NCBI RefSeq assembly: GCF_034480035.2
Contig: NZ_CP118753.2
Span: forward strand, 248,001 to 312,000
Reading direction: 5' to 3'
Origin: Methanosphaera sp. ISO3-F5
GTDB lineage: Archaea; Methanobacteriota; Methanobacteria; Methanobacteriales; Methanobacteriaceae
Length of the DNA stretch: 64,000 nucleotides
A program made the translations under genes and the position numbers. Shown in pieces: positions 9,080-17,861 of this stretch. The notes beneath the pieces are model-generated. The model worked only from the letters and a program-made list of their open reading frames with translations, was not told the origin of the DNA and made no database searches. Within the stretch, counting starts at the first letter, position 1, and each line of letters begins with the position of its first letter.

Positions 9080-10657
9080 ATGAATATTAATTTAAGAGGA
9101 AAAGGCATAATATTTGTTCCGGTTATATTGTCATTAATTATTGCATTAATTGTAACTTTAATAAATCAATTTCCATTAAGCTGGGACATTTATACTCATA
9201 TTAATTATGCATTGGCTTACTTACAGAATGGTATAACTAACACGGATTACTTTTTAAACGCACCTGCAGGAAAAAGTATAGGTTATCCTCCATTGTTCCA
9301 TATACTTTTAATAATTGTTTCATTCGTAACTGGTTCAGGTTTAGTGGGTGGAGCAAAATTATTACAAATAATATTGGTTGTCGTCAATGTTTTAACAATA
9401 ACCTATGTTGCATCAGATTTGTATGATGGAAAAACTGGGTTATTTGCTGGTTTGATTTTAATTTCAAGTTTCATGTTTACCCGGTTATTTTTACCGATTC
9501 CTGAAACTCTTGCCATGATTTTTTTCACTTTGGCAGTTTATATGTATTATAAGGCTACTATAGAATCAAAAGGAATTTATGCAATATTTACAGCTTGTCT
9601 TGCTTTATTAACGTTATTAACACATTTTTCATCTTTTGTATATTTGATGATTTTGTTGGTTGTTTTAATGTTAATTCAATCAGTTACTTTGGGCAATTTT
9701 GATGGAATAAAATATTACGTTTATGTTATGATACCAATATTTGCATTGGGATTTGTTGGTTTAATATTTTTATTCTTGTTTAGTCCTGATCATTTTACTC
9801 AAGTATTGTCTGGTGTTGTATCAATTATCAACAATCCTTTTGATTTATTTATGGGTCAAGTTGCAATGGGGTTAGAAAGGTATGTTAAGTGTGTAGGAGT
9901 GTTATCTTTAATTTTTGCTATTATAGGTTTGTATTTTTCTTTTAAAAAGAAAGAATTTTATTTTGTATCTCTATGGGCTTTGGTAGCATTTTTATTTACT
10001 AATTTGCATTGGTTTGGAATACCTGTATATACATTTAGGTTATTATTATACCTTATTATACCTATGGTAATTCTTGGTGGTTATGGTTTATCTAATTTAT
10101 TGGATTCTGTAAAAACTTCAGACAAAAGGCTTCCTATAATATTGGTTTTAGCTTTAATAATTTTATCAGTAGGTTTATGTATTGTCCATATAAACGATCC
10201 TTCTGTAACAATTTTCAGTGCAAACACAGAACAATCAACTTTTCAGATAGCACCACCTACATTAGAAGAACAAGAATTAATAAATTATTTCAAAAACGAA
10301 GAACACAACAATAAATCCATATTAATAAATAACTTATACTTTGGAACAGTACTCTCAAGTATGGATGAAATACCTATACATTATCAATTCGATGTTTACA
10401 CAAACAAATCACTATCAAAATCATCATCAACATCATTAAACGAAGAAAAAATAGGATACATAGTCTATGATAAGAAGTTAATAATGAATAACACATCTGA
10501 TTATGAATCATTAGATGTAATGTATGTGAATGGTAGTTTTTACCCATCATATTATTTCACCAAAGAAATAACCGAGGATAATTTCCAAAATATAAAATTA
10601 CCATCAACAGAGAAAACATTTGAAAACAATCGGTTTATAGTATGTAAAGTATATTAG
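9080..10657 (+). CDS. Multi-spanning membrane protein, GT-C glycosyltransferase-like
   Basis: The protein has 525 residues with about 11 hydrophobic segments up to residue 370, then a 150-residue hydrophilic tail that is probably outside. The first loop carries SWDIYTHINYALAYLQNG and GYPPLFHILL. An acidic residue in the first outer loop is typical of GT-C enzymes, which use lipid-linked sugars outside the membrane. The same two motifs recur in the 511-residue protein at 52041, so these are paralogues. The GGTGAT ribosome site lies 5 nt before the ATG, and UDP-glucose dehydrogenase follows after 11 bp. The GT-C assignment is inferred from topology and motif, not from a proven family match. Confidence 0.6.
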   Translation: MNINLRGKGIIFVPVILSLIIALIVTLINQFPLSWDIYTHINYALAYLQNGITNTDYFLNAPAGKSIGYPPLFHILLIIVSFVTGSGLVGGAKLLQIILVVVNVLTITYVASDLYDGKTGLFAGLILISSFMFTRLFLPIPETLAMIFFTLAVYMYYKATIESKGIYAIFTACLALLTLLTHFSSFVYLMILLVVLMLIQSVTLGNFDGIKYYVYVMIPIFALGFVGLIFLFLFSPDHFTQVLSGVVSIINNPFDLFMGQVAMGLERYVKCVGVLSLIFAIIGLYFSFKKKEFYFVSLWALVAFLFTNLHWFGIPVYTFRLLLYLIIPMVILGGYGLSNLLDSVKTSDKRLPIILVLALIILSVGLCIVHINDPSVTIFSANTEQSTFQIAPPTLEEQELINYFKNEEHNNKSILINNLYFGTVLSSMDEIPIHYQFDVYTNKSLSKSSSTSLNEEKIGYIVYDKKLIMNNTSDYESLDVMYVNGSFYPSYYFTKEITEDNFQNIKLPSTEKTFENNRFIVCKVY

Positions 10658-10668
10658 GAGAAAAAAAT

Positions 10669-11988
10669 ATGAATATTACAATAATAGGAACAGGATATGT
10701 GGGACTTGTTACTGGTACATGTTTCTCCGATATGGGGAATGAAGTATATTGTGTAGATGTACTGGAAGAAAAAATACAATCATTAAAAGAAGGAAAAATT
10801 CCAATATATGAACCAGGATTAGAAGAATTAATTAAACGAAATTATGGGCGAGGAAATCTACATTTTACAACAAACCTTAAAGAAGGATTAGATAATTCCG
10901 AGCTATGTTTTATAGCGGTAGGAACCCCTATGGGTGAAGATGGAAGTGCAGATTTACAATATGTTAGACAAGTAGCTCAACAAATAGGAGAAACAATTAT
11001 TCATGATATGATAGTTGTTGACAAGTCAACAGTACCTGTAGGTACTGCAGATGAAGTTAAAACTATCATTAATGAACAACTAGAAAAAAGAGGAGAATCA
11101 TACTCAATATCAATAGTGTCTAATCCAGAATTTTTAAAAGAAGGAAATGCAGTAAATGACTTTATGCACCCAGATAGGATAGTTGTTGGGGCAGATGATG
11201 AAAATGCTATAGAAGTTATGAAACTATTATATGATCCATTTACAAAAAATCATGAACGAATGATAATAATGGATATTAAAAGTGCAGAAATGACAAAATA
11301 TGCATCAAATTCCATGTTAGCTAATAGAATTTCATTCATGAATGAAATGGCAAATATCTGTGACAAAATAGGGGCAAATATAGATAATGTAAGAAAGGGT
11401 ATGGGAAGTGACTCCAGAATAGGATCAAGCTTTTTATATCCTGGTTGTGGATATGGTGGAAGTTGTTTCCCAAAAGATGTAACTGCACTAATAAAAACTG
11501 CAACCGATTCGGGATATGAGCCAAAATTACTAAAAAGTGTTGAAGAAGTAAACAATCAACAAAAATCCTATTTGGTAAATAAGATAAAAAAAGTTCTAGG
11601 GGAAGATCTCACTGGTTTAACTTTTGCAATATGGGGATTAGCATTCAAACCTGAAACAGATGACATGAGAGAAGCACCATCAATAACTATAATAAGAGAA
11701 TTGTTAGATGCGGGTGCAACAATAAATGCATATGATCCAAAAGCAATGGATGTTGCAAAAGAATTTTACTTTAAAGATTGGGATATTAACTATTTTAATG
11801 ATAAATATTCCACAATAAAAAATGCTGATATCTTAATTATAATAACAGAATGGAAAGAATTTCGAAGTCCAGACTTCAATAAAATAAAAAGTAATCTGTC
11901 TAAAAATATGATATTTGATGGTAGAAATCAATTTAAAAATAGTACAATGCAAAAATTAGGTTTAAAATATTATGCAGTGGGAAAATAG
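10669..11988 (+). CDS. UDP-glucose 6-dehydrogenase (UDP-glucose/GDP-mannose dehydrogenase family)
   Basis: The enzyme oxidises a UDP-sugar at C6 to the uronic acid using two NAD+, supplying charged sugars for the surface glycan. The N-terminal NAD fold reads IIGTGYVGLVTG. FLKEGNAVNDFMHPDRIVVG and the catalytic-Cys motif GCGYGGSCFPKDV (about residue 262) are intact, and WGLAFKPETDDMREAP marks the C-terminal UDP-binding domain. Length (439) is normal. GGAG sits 8 nt before the ATG. The specificity (UDP-glucose versus UDP-N-acetyl sugar) cannot be settled; UDP-glucose is the usual assignment. The gene ends the plus-strand glycan operon, converging on the DUF1616 gene. Confidence 0.9.
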   Translation: MNITIIGTGYVGLVTGTCFSDMGNEVYCVDVLEEKIQSLKEGKIPIYEPGLEELIKRNYGRGNLHFTTNLKEGLDNSELCFIAVGTPMGEDGSADLQYVRQVAQQIGETIIHDMIVVDKSTVPVGTADEVKTIINEQLEKRGESYSISIVSNPEFLKEGNAVNDFMHPDRIVVGADDENAIEVMKLLYDPFTKNHERMIIMDIKSAEMTKYASNSMLANRISFMNEMANICDKIGANIDNVRKGMGSDSRIGSSFLYPGCGYGGSCFPKDVTALIKTATDSGYEPKLLKSVEEVNNQQKSYLVNKIKKVLGEDLTGLTFAIWGLAFKPETDDMREAPSITIIRELLDAGATINAYDPKAMDVAKEFYFKDWDINYFNDKYSTIKNADILIIITEWKEFRSPDFNKIKSNLSKNMIFDGRNQFKNSTMQKLGLKYYAVGK

Positions 11989-12005
11989 TTCCCATCTGCC
12001 TTTTT

Positions 12006-13253
12006 TTATGTTTGTTCTCCACTTTCAGTATAAGTATTATTTTCGTTTACATTCACATATAAGTGACGTATTTTATATGGTTGGTTGTTACTATCATATA
12101 ATGTGAATTTAATATCTTTTTTACCACTAGTCATTGTAATGTTAGTTTTAATATTTTTACGTCCATTATTTTTAACTTTAACTTTTTCTTCTTGTAATGT
12201 GACGTTATTGGTTTCATTAGTAACTTCTACTTTTACAGTATATTCCATGTCTCTATGTTCATTGTTAACAATGGACATTGTTAAATTTAATACTTCTCCA
12301 TTTGTAAAATTATAATATCCTTTTTCATCGGGAGTATTGTGTATACCAGAAACTTTAAATGTTGTATTTCCCTGGAATAATGCACTAGGGCTATTTTCAC
12401 TCCAATTACCTGAAGTAACTAATGCTGCTGATGCTAACACTGCAATTATTGCGACAACAGTAATTAATGTAAACAATCTGTTTATCCGGTAATCATTAAA
12501 TAACTCATGAGTATTTTTTTCTTTAACTTTTATGTAATACAATGGTAACAATATAATTAATGTAATTACAACAAGCACTAAAGAAACATGTCTCATATTA
12601 AGCATATGTTCTATTTGAACTATAATTAATCCAATGATTGATGTAAAAACTAAACTAGCAAATATTGAAATTCCTAAACGTTCACCTAAACGAATTGCAT
12701 CCTTATATGGATTAAGAATATTTAATAGGAGATATCCAGGTAATAACATGATAAATGGAATACATAAACCGAACCATAATGGTATGACACTAAATGGTGG
12801 TACTTCCATTCCAATATAAGAAACGATACAGAATATCACTAACATGTAAATTATACGTTTCAAATGTTTTTCCGCATATTCCTTTGGATTTTCTATTTTA
12901 CTAATATTGCTTTGTGTTCTTAATCCTGAAGTAATTATTAAAATTATTGCGATTAAAGATAAAAACAATAATATACTACTTGCAGTCATTTTAAAATAAT
13001 AAACAATTCCTGCACTTATCAACGAAAACAGTAAACCTAGAGGTATGATTAAGGTTACTTTTCGTAAAACTTCTTTAATATCTAATAAGGGATACTTTAA
13101 TTTTGTTGCTGCAATTCCAACAATGAGGAAGTCTACAGCAAATAACCCTACGAACAAATAAGTATTATTCACTAAATTCAATAAACTTAGAATAAGTGGT
13201 ATTAGTGTTAATATAAATAAAACAACCAAACTTTTGGATGTTGAATTAGCTAT
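12006..13253 (-). CDS. DUF1616 family membrane protein
   Basis: It has about 8 hydrophobic segments, including the DUF1616-type stretch PGYLLLNILNPYKDAIRLGE, and a C-terminal domain of about 140 residues outside the membrane that looks beta-rich (TFKVSGIHNTPDEKGYY onward). Function is unknown; such proteins are common in archaeal surface-glycan loci. The start is odd. GGAGG at 13261-13265 lies exactly 7 nt before an ATA codon at 13251-13253, in frame and followed by ANSTSKSLVVL, which looks like a natural N-terminus. The first normal start in frame, TTG at 13229, has no ribosome site. I therefore favour the ATA start; if it is not used, the gene begins at 13229. Confidence 0.78.
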   Translation of the reverse strand: MANSTSKSLVVLFILTLIPLILSLLNLVNNTYLFVGLFAVDFLIVGIAATKLKYPLLDIKEVLRKVTLIIPLGLLFSLISAGIVYYFKMTASSILLFLSLIAIILIITSGLRTQSNISKIENPKEYAEKHLKRIIYMLVIFCIVSYIGMEVPPFSVIPLWFGLCIPFIMLLPGYLLLNILNPYKDAIRLGERLGISIFASLVFTSIIGLIIVQIEHMLNMRHVSLVLVVITLIILLPLYYIKVKEKNTHELFNDYRINRLFTLITVVAIIAVLASAALVTSGNWSENSPSALFQGNTTFKVSGIHNTPDEKGYYNFTNGEVLNLTMSIVNNEHRDMEYTVKVEVTNETNNVTLQEEKVKVKNNGRKNIKTNITMTSGKKDIKFTLYDSNNQPYKIRHLYVNVNENNTYTESGEQT

Positions 13254-13257
13254 TTTT

Positions 13258-13265
13258 CTCCCTCC
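13258..13265 (-). promoter_or_regulatory. Strong Shine-Dalgarno before an ATA codon
   Basis: The minus-strand sequence GGAGGGAG is the best ribosome site near the DUF1616 gene. The spacing of 7 nt to ATA equals the spacing seen at normal ATG starts in this window, for example Sec61 beta (19679) and the PolD large subunit (48339). Confidence 0.6.
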
Positions 13266-13552
13266 ATGAAATCATAATATATTATAATATATTTATTTAA
13301 ATTCTAATTTTTAAACTTTGTTATTATTTTAATCATATTTTTAAGTCATAAAATTTTTTCATTTAAAAATTAATAATTCTAAATATACTTATTTATAACA
13401 GATAAATCATATAATAATATAATTATTTGATAATAAAGGAAAATATTACTTTTTATTTAATCTTAATCTTTAATAATTTTAACTCTTATTTCTATTCTAA
13501 TAATTACTTATTAATCAAATGATTAAAATTATAAAAAAGAGGATGAAAATTA
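13266..13552. other. AT-rich divergent intergenic region
   Basis: This region of nearly 300 bp separates the minus-strand DUF1616 gene from truD. It must contain promoters for both, but the sequence is so AT-rich that no single TATA box stands out. I see no RNA gene. Confidence 0.4.
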
Positions 13553-14803
13553 ATGTTAAATGTTGAAACGTTTATCACAGAGAATAAGGGAACAAATGGA
13601 ATCATAAGACAAAGCAATGAAGATTTCTATGTTGATGAAGTCCCATTACAATTACCTTCCGGAGAAGGACCTAATACATGGTTACACATAGAAAAAAATG
13701 GAAGAACAACATTGGATGTAGTATTGGACATTGCACGTGAATTACATCTCAGCCGAAAAAGAACAGGATTTGCAGGAATGAAGGACCGTTCTGCAATAAC
13801 CAGACAATGGTTATGTATTTCAAATATCACTCCACAAGAATTACCTGACTTTAATGAAATATTACACAACGTAAAAATACTTGAAATAAAACAAAATCAG
13901 AAAAAATTAAGAATGGGCCAGTTAAAAGGAAATAAATTCAAAATTAACATCCGAAATACCAATAATCCATCTGAAGATAAACATATAGCAGAAGAAGTCT
14001 TAGAATCATTAAAAAAAACTGGTGTACCCAATTATTATGGATATCAGCGTTTCGGCGAAGTAAGATCTACAACACATTTAGTGGGAAAATGTCTTGTAGA
14101 AGGTGACATAAAAAAAGCAGTAGATACTTATATTGGACATCCTAACGAAGAAGAACATAATCAGCCATATGAAGCAAGAAAATTATATGATGAAGGAAAA
14201 CTTGAAGAAGCATATAATATAATGCCAAAAAGTATGAGATACGAAAAATCAATGATTCGTGAATTAATGATTTCAAAAGATAAACATGGAGAATTAGTAG
14301 AAAAAGATTATATACGAGCCATAGAATCATTACCAAAACCATTAAAAAGAATGTTCGTTAACGCATATGAATCATACTTATTCAACAAAATAATTAATGA
14401 ACGAGCAAAAATAGGTATTGACAAATACTTAGAAGGAGATATAATAATCGACTCCGAAGAACGTTGGGTGCATGAAATTAACAAAGAAACAATACAAGAT
14501 GATATGGATAAGTTTATACTAAACCCAACAGCACCACTACTCGGATCAAAAGTGCCACTAGCAGAAGGTATTCAAGGCAAAATAGAAGAAAAAGTAATTC
14601 ATGATGAAAACATTCTTAAAGAATCATTTGCATGCCCAAAAACACCAAAATTAGGTAGTCATGGCATAAGAAGAAGTATTCGATTTAAAATAGAAGATAC
14701 ACATGTTGAAGAAATAAATGATGGAATTTCAGTCGAATTCTTCATACCAAGAGGATGTTATGCAACTGCAGTACTACGAGAAATAATGAAAAAAAATGTA
14801 TAA
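13553..14803 (+). CDS. truD: tRNA pseudouridine synthase D
   Basis: The 416-residue TruD-family enzyme makes pseudouridine at position 13 of tRNA. The active-site stretch is FAGMKDRSAITRQW (about residue 78), with the catalytic Asp in KDR. YYGYQRFG (about 162), the TruD insertion region, and the C-terminal LGSHGIRRSIRF are also present. The N-terminus (FITENKGTNGIIRQSNEDFYVDE) matches the archaeal group. GAGG lies 10 nt before the ATG. It is monocistronic and converges on the copper ATPase gene. Confidence 0.93.
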   Translation: MLNVETFITENKGTNGIIRQSNEDFYVDEVPLQLPSGEGPNTWLHIEKNGRTTLDVVLDIARELHLSRKRTGFAGMKDRSAITRQWLCISNITPQELPDFNEILHNVKILEIKQNQKKLRMGQLKGNKFKINIRNTNNPSEDKHIAEEVLESLKKTGVPNYYGYQRFGEVRSTTHLVGKCLVEGDIKKAVDTYIGHPNEEEHNQPYEARKLYDEGKLEEAYNIMPKSMRYEKSMIRELMISKDKHGELVEKDYIRAIESLPKPLKRMFVNAYESYLFNKIINERAKIGIDKYLEGDIIIDSEERWVHEINKETIQDDMDKFILNPTAPLLGSKVPLAEGIQGKIEEKVIHDENILKESFACPKTPKLGSHGIRRSIRFKIEDTHVEEINDGISVEFFIPRGCYATAVLREIMKKNV

Positions 14804-14823
14804 AAAAAAGTTGGGATGAATAA

Positions 14824-17022
14824 CTATTCATCCTTTAAAATTTCCGGAACATAACCCTTTAAAAGTAAAGATAATGTGATTATAGTCACAGAACTTAAAG
14901 CCATAGCAAAAGCACTGAATTCAGGTCTGAAAAAGATATTAAATGGAATTAAGATTCCTGCAGCAACAGGAATTAATATGATATTATACGCAAATGCCCA
15001 GAATAAATTAAGTTTAACCCTCGACATAGTCTTTCTACTAATTTGAATACTAGCAACAGCATTCAATAAATCTCCATTAATTAAAATCACATCTCCTGAC
15101 TCTATGGCAACATCAGTTCCCGTACCCATAGCAACCCCAACATCTGATTTAGTTAAACTAGGAGCATCATTAATTCCATCACCAATGAAAGAAACTATCT
15201 TATTCTCATTTTGTAATTGTTTAACATAATCTAATTTTCCTTGTGGTAAAACTTCCGAAACAACATTACTGATTCCAACTTTTTCAGCAATTTTCTCACA
15301 AGTATTCCTATTATCACCACTAACCATCGAAGTTTCAATATCCATGGAATGAAGAGTTTCAATAGCATTAATACTATTTTCTTTAATCTTGTCTTCAACA
15401 GATATTATTGCCAAAATATTATTTTCATCAGCTAAAATAACACTAGTTTTCAAATCAAGTTCTTCTTTTTCTAAATCCTCAAGGATACTTCCAGGTAAAT
15501 CAATGTCATATGTATTCATTAACTTTTTATTACCCACATAATATTGAATATCATCTATACTTCCTATAACTCCTTTACCTGTGATATTTTCAAAGTTATC
15601 AACATCATATAATTCATATCCCTGTTTATCTTCATTATTAAATAAAGCACTAGATATTGGATGTTGTGAGAACTGTTCTATTGAACGAACAATACATAAA
15701 ATTTCATCATCACTTTTTTCTGAATAATTAATAATAGTACTAAGAGTAGGTTGACCTACAGTAATTGTACCAGTTTTATCAAGCAACACATGGTTTATTT
15801 TATCTGAAACTTCTAAAGTTTCCCCATCTTTAATAAGAATTCCATACTTAGCTGCTAAACCAACACCTACAGTTAAAGCTGTAGGAATTGCAAGACCTAA
15901 AGCACATGGGCAAGCCACAACAACTACTGAAATAAAAATACTTAAACTGAATAAAAATGCTTGCCTAAAAATCACATACCATACAATAAAGGAAACTAGG
16001 GCAATTAATAAAATTGCAGGAATAAAATATTTAATTATTTTATCAGCTAATTTCTGTATAGGAGGACTTGAATTTTGAGCTTCTTGTACCATTGAAATAA
16101 TCTGTGACAAAACAGTTTTTTCACTAGTATTTGTGACTTTGAATTTAAATGTTCCTTCCTTGTTTATGGAACCACCTATAACATTTGAACCCACTTCTTT
16201 ATGGATTGGTTTTGATTCACCAGTTACTAAAGATTCATCAACATAACTGTTTCCATCTATAATTTTTCCATCAAGAGGTATTTTTTCTCCAGGTTTTACT
16301 ATTATAATATTTCCTTTCAAAACTTCATTGATAGGCATTTTCTCTTGAATTACCTTATTTTCAATATATTTCTCAACAGTAGCCTCTGTTGCTTTAAGTT
16401 GTACTAATTTTTTTATAGAATCTGAAGTTTTTCCTTTAGCTCGGTCTTCTAAATATTTACCTAGCATTAAAAATGATCCTAACATAATACTTGTATCATA
16501 TAACATGAATTCATTAGTTCCTAATAAACCGAATGTACTTATTAAACTAGCTAAAAAAGACACACTTATTCCTAATGAATACATTACATCCATATTTAAA
16601 TTTTTATGTCTTATAGAAGTTAATCCAGATTTTAGGATAGGATATGATACATAAATGAATGGTAAAATTGATATAGCTAACATTATGTATGATGCATTTG
16701 GACCTAAATTAAAGTTTCCAAACATCAATATCATTAATATTGCTGAAAAGAAGAATCCAACAACAATTCGGTATAATTTTCTTTTTTGATTTTCTTCATG
16801 TTTTTTCTCAATTACGTCATTGTTAATGGAGCTATTATCATGAATGCCCATGTATTCGTAACCAATATTGTTAATTCTTTCTCCTACATCTTCAATAGTA
16901 ACTACTTCTGGGTTAAACAGTACATCTGCAGTTTCAGAGACAAGATTAACATGGGTTGAATATACTCCGGGCATTTTTGATACTGCGGAGGTCACGGCTC
17001 TTGAACACATTACACAGGTCAT
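14824..17022 (-). CDS. copA: Copper-translocating P1B-type ATPase
   Basis: The membrane pump exports Cu(I) with ATP. From the ATG at 17022 it has 732 residues and all core motifs: TGES in the actuator, CPC in the ion-path helix (VVVACPCALGLAIP), the phosphorylation site DKTGT, and GDGINDAP. An N-terminal metal-binding domain opens with MTCVMCSRAV, but starting at 17022 removes the first beta strand of that domain. The missing strand is encoded upstream in the same frame (KKTINVAG), with no normal start codon before a TAA at 17047-17049. Read together with the 75-residue ORF just upstream through a -1 shift at the A9 tract, the protein becomes a standard CopA with two metal-binding domains. 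See the finding on 17030-17060. Confidence 0.92.
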   Translation of the reverse strand: MTCVMCSRAVTSAVSKMPGVYSTHVNLVSETADVLFNPEVVTIEDVGERINNIGYEYMGIHDNSSINNDVIEKKHEENQKRKLYRIVVGFFFSAILMILMFGNFNLGPNASYIMLAISILPFIYVSYPILKSGLTSIRHKNLNMDVMYSLGISVSFLASLISTFGLLGTNEFMLYDTSIMLGSFLMLGKYLEDRAKGKTSDSIKKLVQLKATEATVEKYIENKVIQEKMPINEVLKGNIIIVKPGEKIPLDGKIIDGNSYVDESLVTGESKPIHKEVGSNVIGGSINKEGTFKFKVTNTSEKTVLSQIISMVQEAQNSSPPIQKLADKIIKYFIPAILLIALVSFIVWYVIFRQAFLFSLSIFISVVVVACPCALGLAIPTALTVGVGLAAKYGILIKDGETLEVSDKINHVLLDKTGTITVGQPTLSTIINYSEKSDDEILCIVRSIEQFSQHPISSALFNNEDKQGYELYDVDNFENITGKGVIGSIDDIQYYVGNKKLMNTYDIDLPGSILEDLEKEELDLKTSVILADENNILAIISVEDKIKENSINAIETLHSMDIETSMVSGDNRNTCEKIAEKVGISNVVSEVLPQGKLDYVKQLQNENKIVSFIGDGINDAPSLTKSDVGVAMGTGTDVAIESGDVILINGDLLNAVASIQISRKTMSRVKLNLFWAFAYNIILIPVAAGILIPFNIFFRPEFSAFAMALSSVTIITLSLLLKGYVPEILKDE

Positions 17023-17033
17023 TCCTGCTACAT

Positions 17034-17261
17034 TTATTGTTTTTTTTTAATAGTTGCAGGAAAACCTATGGTATCTAAAGAACTTAAAATTTCTTCAACA
17101 TCAAACTTTTCATCATCATATTTAACTTTAACTTCTTTGGTTTCAAGATTTGCATCAACATTTGTTACTGCTTCATTTGAAGTTAATGTTTTAGTAATTG
17201 TATTAACACAAGCATTACAATGCATATCTTCAACTACAAAAGTATCTTCTTTGTCACTCAT
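17034..17261 (-). CDS. CopZ-like heavy-metal-associated domain ORF
   Basis: This 75-residue protein is one complete heavy-metal-associated domain with DMHCNACVNTI as the CxxC metal site (about residues 13-18) and DTIGFPATI at its end. It could act as a free Cu(I) chaperone that hands copper to the ATPase. GGAGG lies 8 nt before the ATG. It ends KKKQ-stop immediately at a run of nine A residues. The copper ATPase frame lies -1 relative to it and overlaps the end. It is either an independent chaperone gene, or the first domain of the ATPase that is joined by slippage, or the product of a frameshift mutation. No copper regulator is visible next to it. Confidence 0.82.
   Translation of the reverse strand: MSDKEDTFVVEDMHCNACVNTITKTLTSNEAVTNVDANLETKEVKVKYDDEKFDVEEILSSLDTIGFPATIKKKQ
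17040..17048 (-). promoter_or_regulatory. A9 slippery tract between metal-binding ORF and copper ATPase
   Basis: Nine A residues on the minus strand, read AAA AAA AAA in the upstream frame, lie two codons before that frame's TAA stop (17034-17036). A -1 shift here continues in the ATPase frame. Runs of this length are known to promote both ribosomal and transcriptional slippage. Confidence 0.5.
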
Positions 17262-17440
17262 TTGTTCTTCCTCCTTTATTTTTTATTGAAAAATTTTTTT
17301 TAGTCTATACTAAATTTATACTAGGAAGTTTTATAAATATTTATCTAAAAATAAAATAATCTTATTTCTTCATCAAAACAATAATAAACATTGAGTTAAC
17401 AGGATAAATTAATAAAATAAAAAAAATATATTAAAAAAAG

Positions 17441-17845
17441 TTAATTTAAGGAAATTAAAGAGTTATCCGCATCTACAGTAATAATTTCATCAGTTTTTAA
17501 ATAAGTAGTAACATCAACTTCTGGATTATCGACCATAGGAATTTTAGATATTATTGCACCAATAGCAATTATAGGCTCAGCATTCTGACAAATAATTGCT
17601 TTAGGAGCAGTTTTATTCTTAGCCATTTGATAAATTACATAAGAACCTACAGTAGATCCTTTACCTGAAGGAATAACTAATATCTTATCAGTAATGCATT
17701 GATCATATAATTCATGTTTTTTATCAATCACTAATCCCGTATTTGGATCAACTCCTCCTAAAAAACTAATAGGATCTTTTGTAACTAATAATTCACCAGT
17801 ATCTTTTCCTTTTGAAATCATTCTACATTTGATGTGTTCGGACAT
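17441..17845 (-). CDS. Aconitase X swivel-domain (small) subunit; likely phosphomevalonate dehydratase small subunit
   Basis: The 134-residue DUF126 protein is the swivelling small subunit of aconitase X. In archaea this enzyme is known to dehydrate mevalonate 5-phosphate in the archaeal mevalonate route to isoprenoid lipids. Family motifs are [11 protein letters not shown] (about residue 28), [15 protein letters not shown] (about 59) with the key Ser/Lys region, and [14 protein letters not shown]. The large iron-sulfur subunit is not in this window, which is common. GGGAG lies 10 nt before the ATG. The gene is 16 bp after the repeat-protein gene and probably shares its transcript. The role follows from the family, not from context here. 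Confidence 0.85.
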   Translation of the reverse strand: MSEHIKCRMISKGKDTGELLVTKDPISFLGGVDPNTGLVIDKKHELYDQCITDKILVIPSGKGSTVGSYVIYQMAKNKTAPKAIICQNAEPIIAIGAIISKIPMVDNPEVDVTTYLKTDEIITVDADNSLISLN

Positions 17846-17861
17846 GGTTGGAATACTCCCT

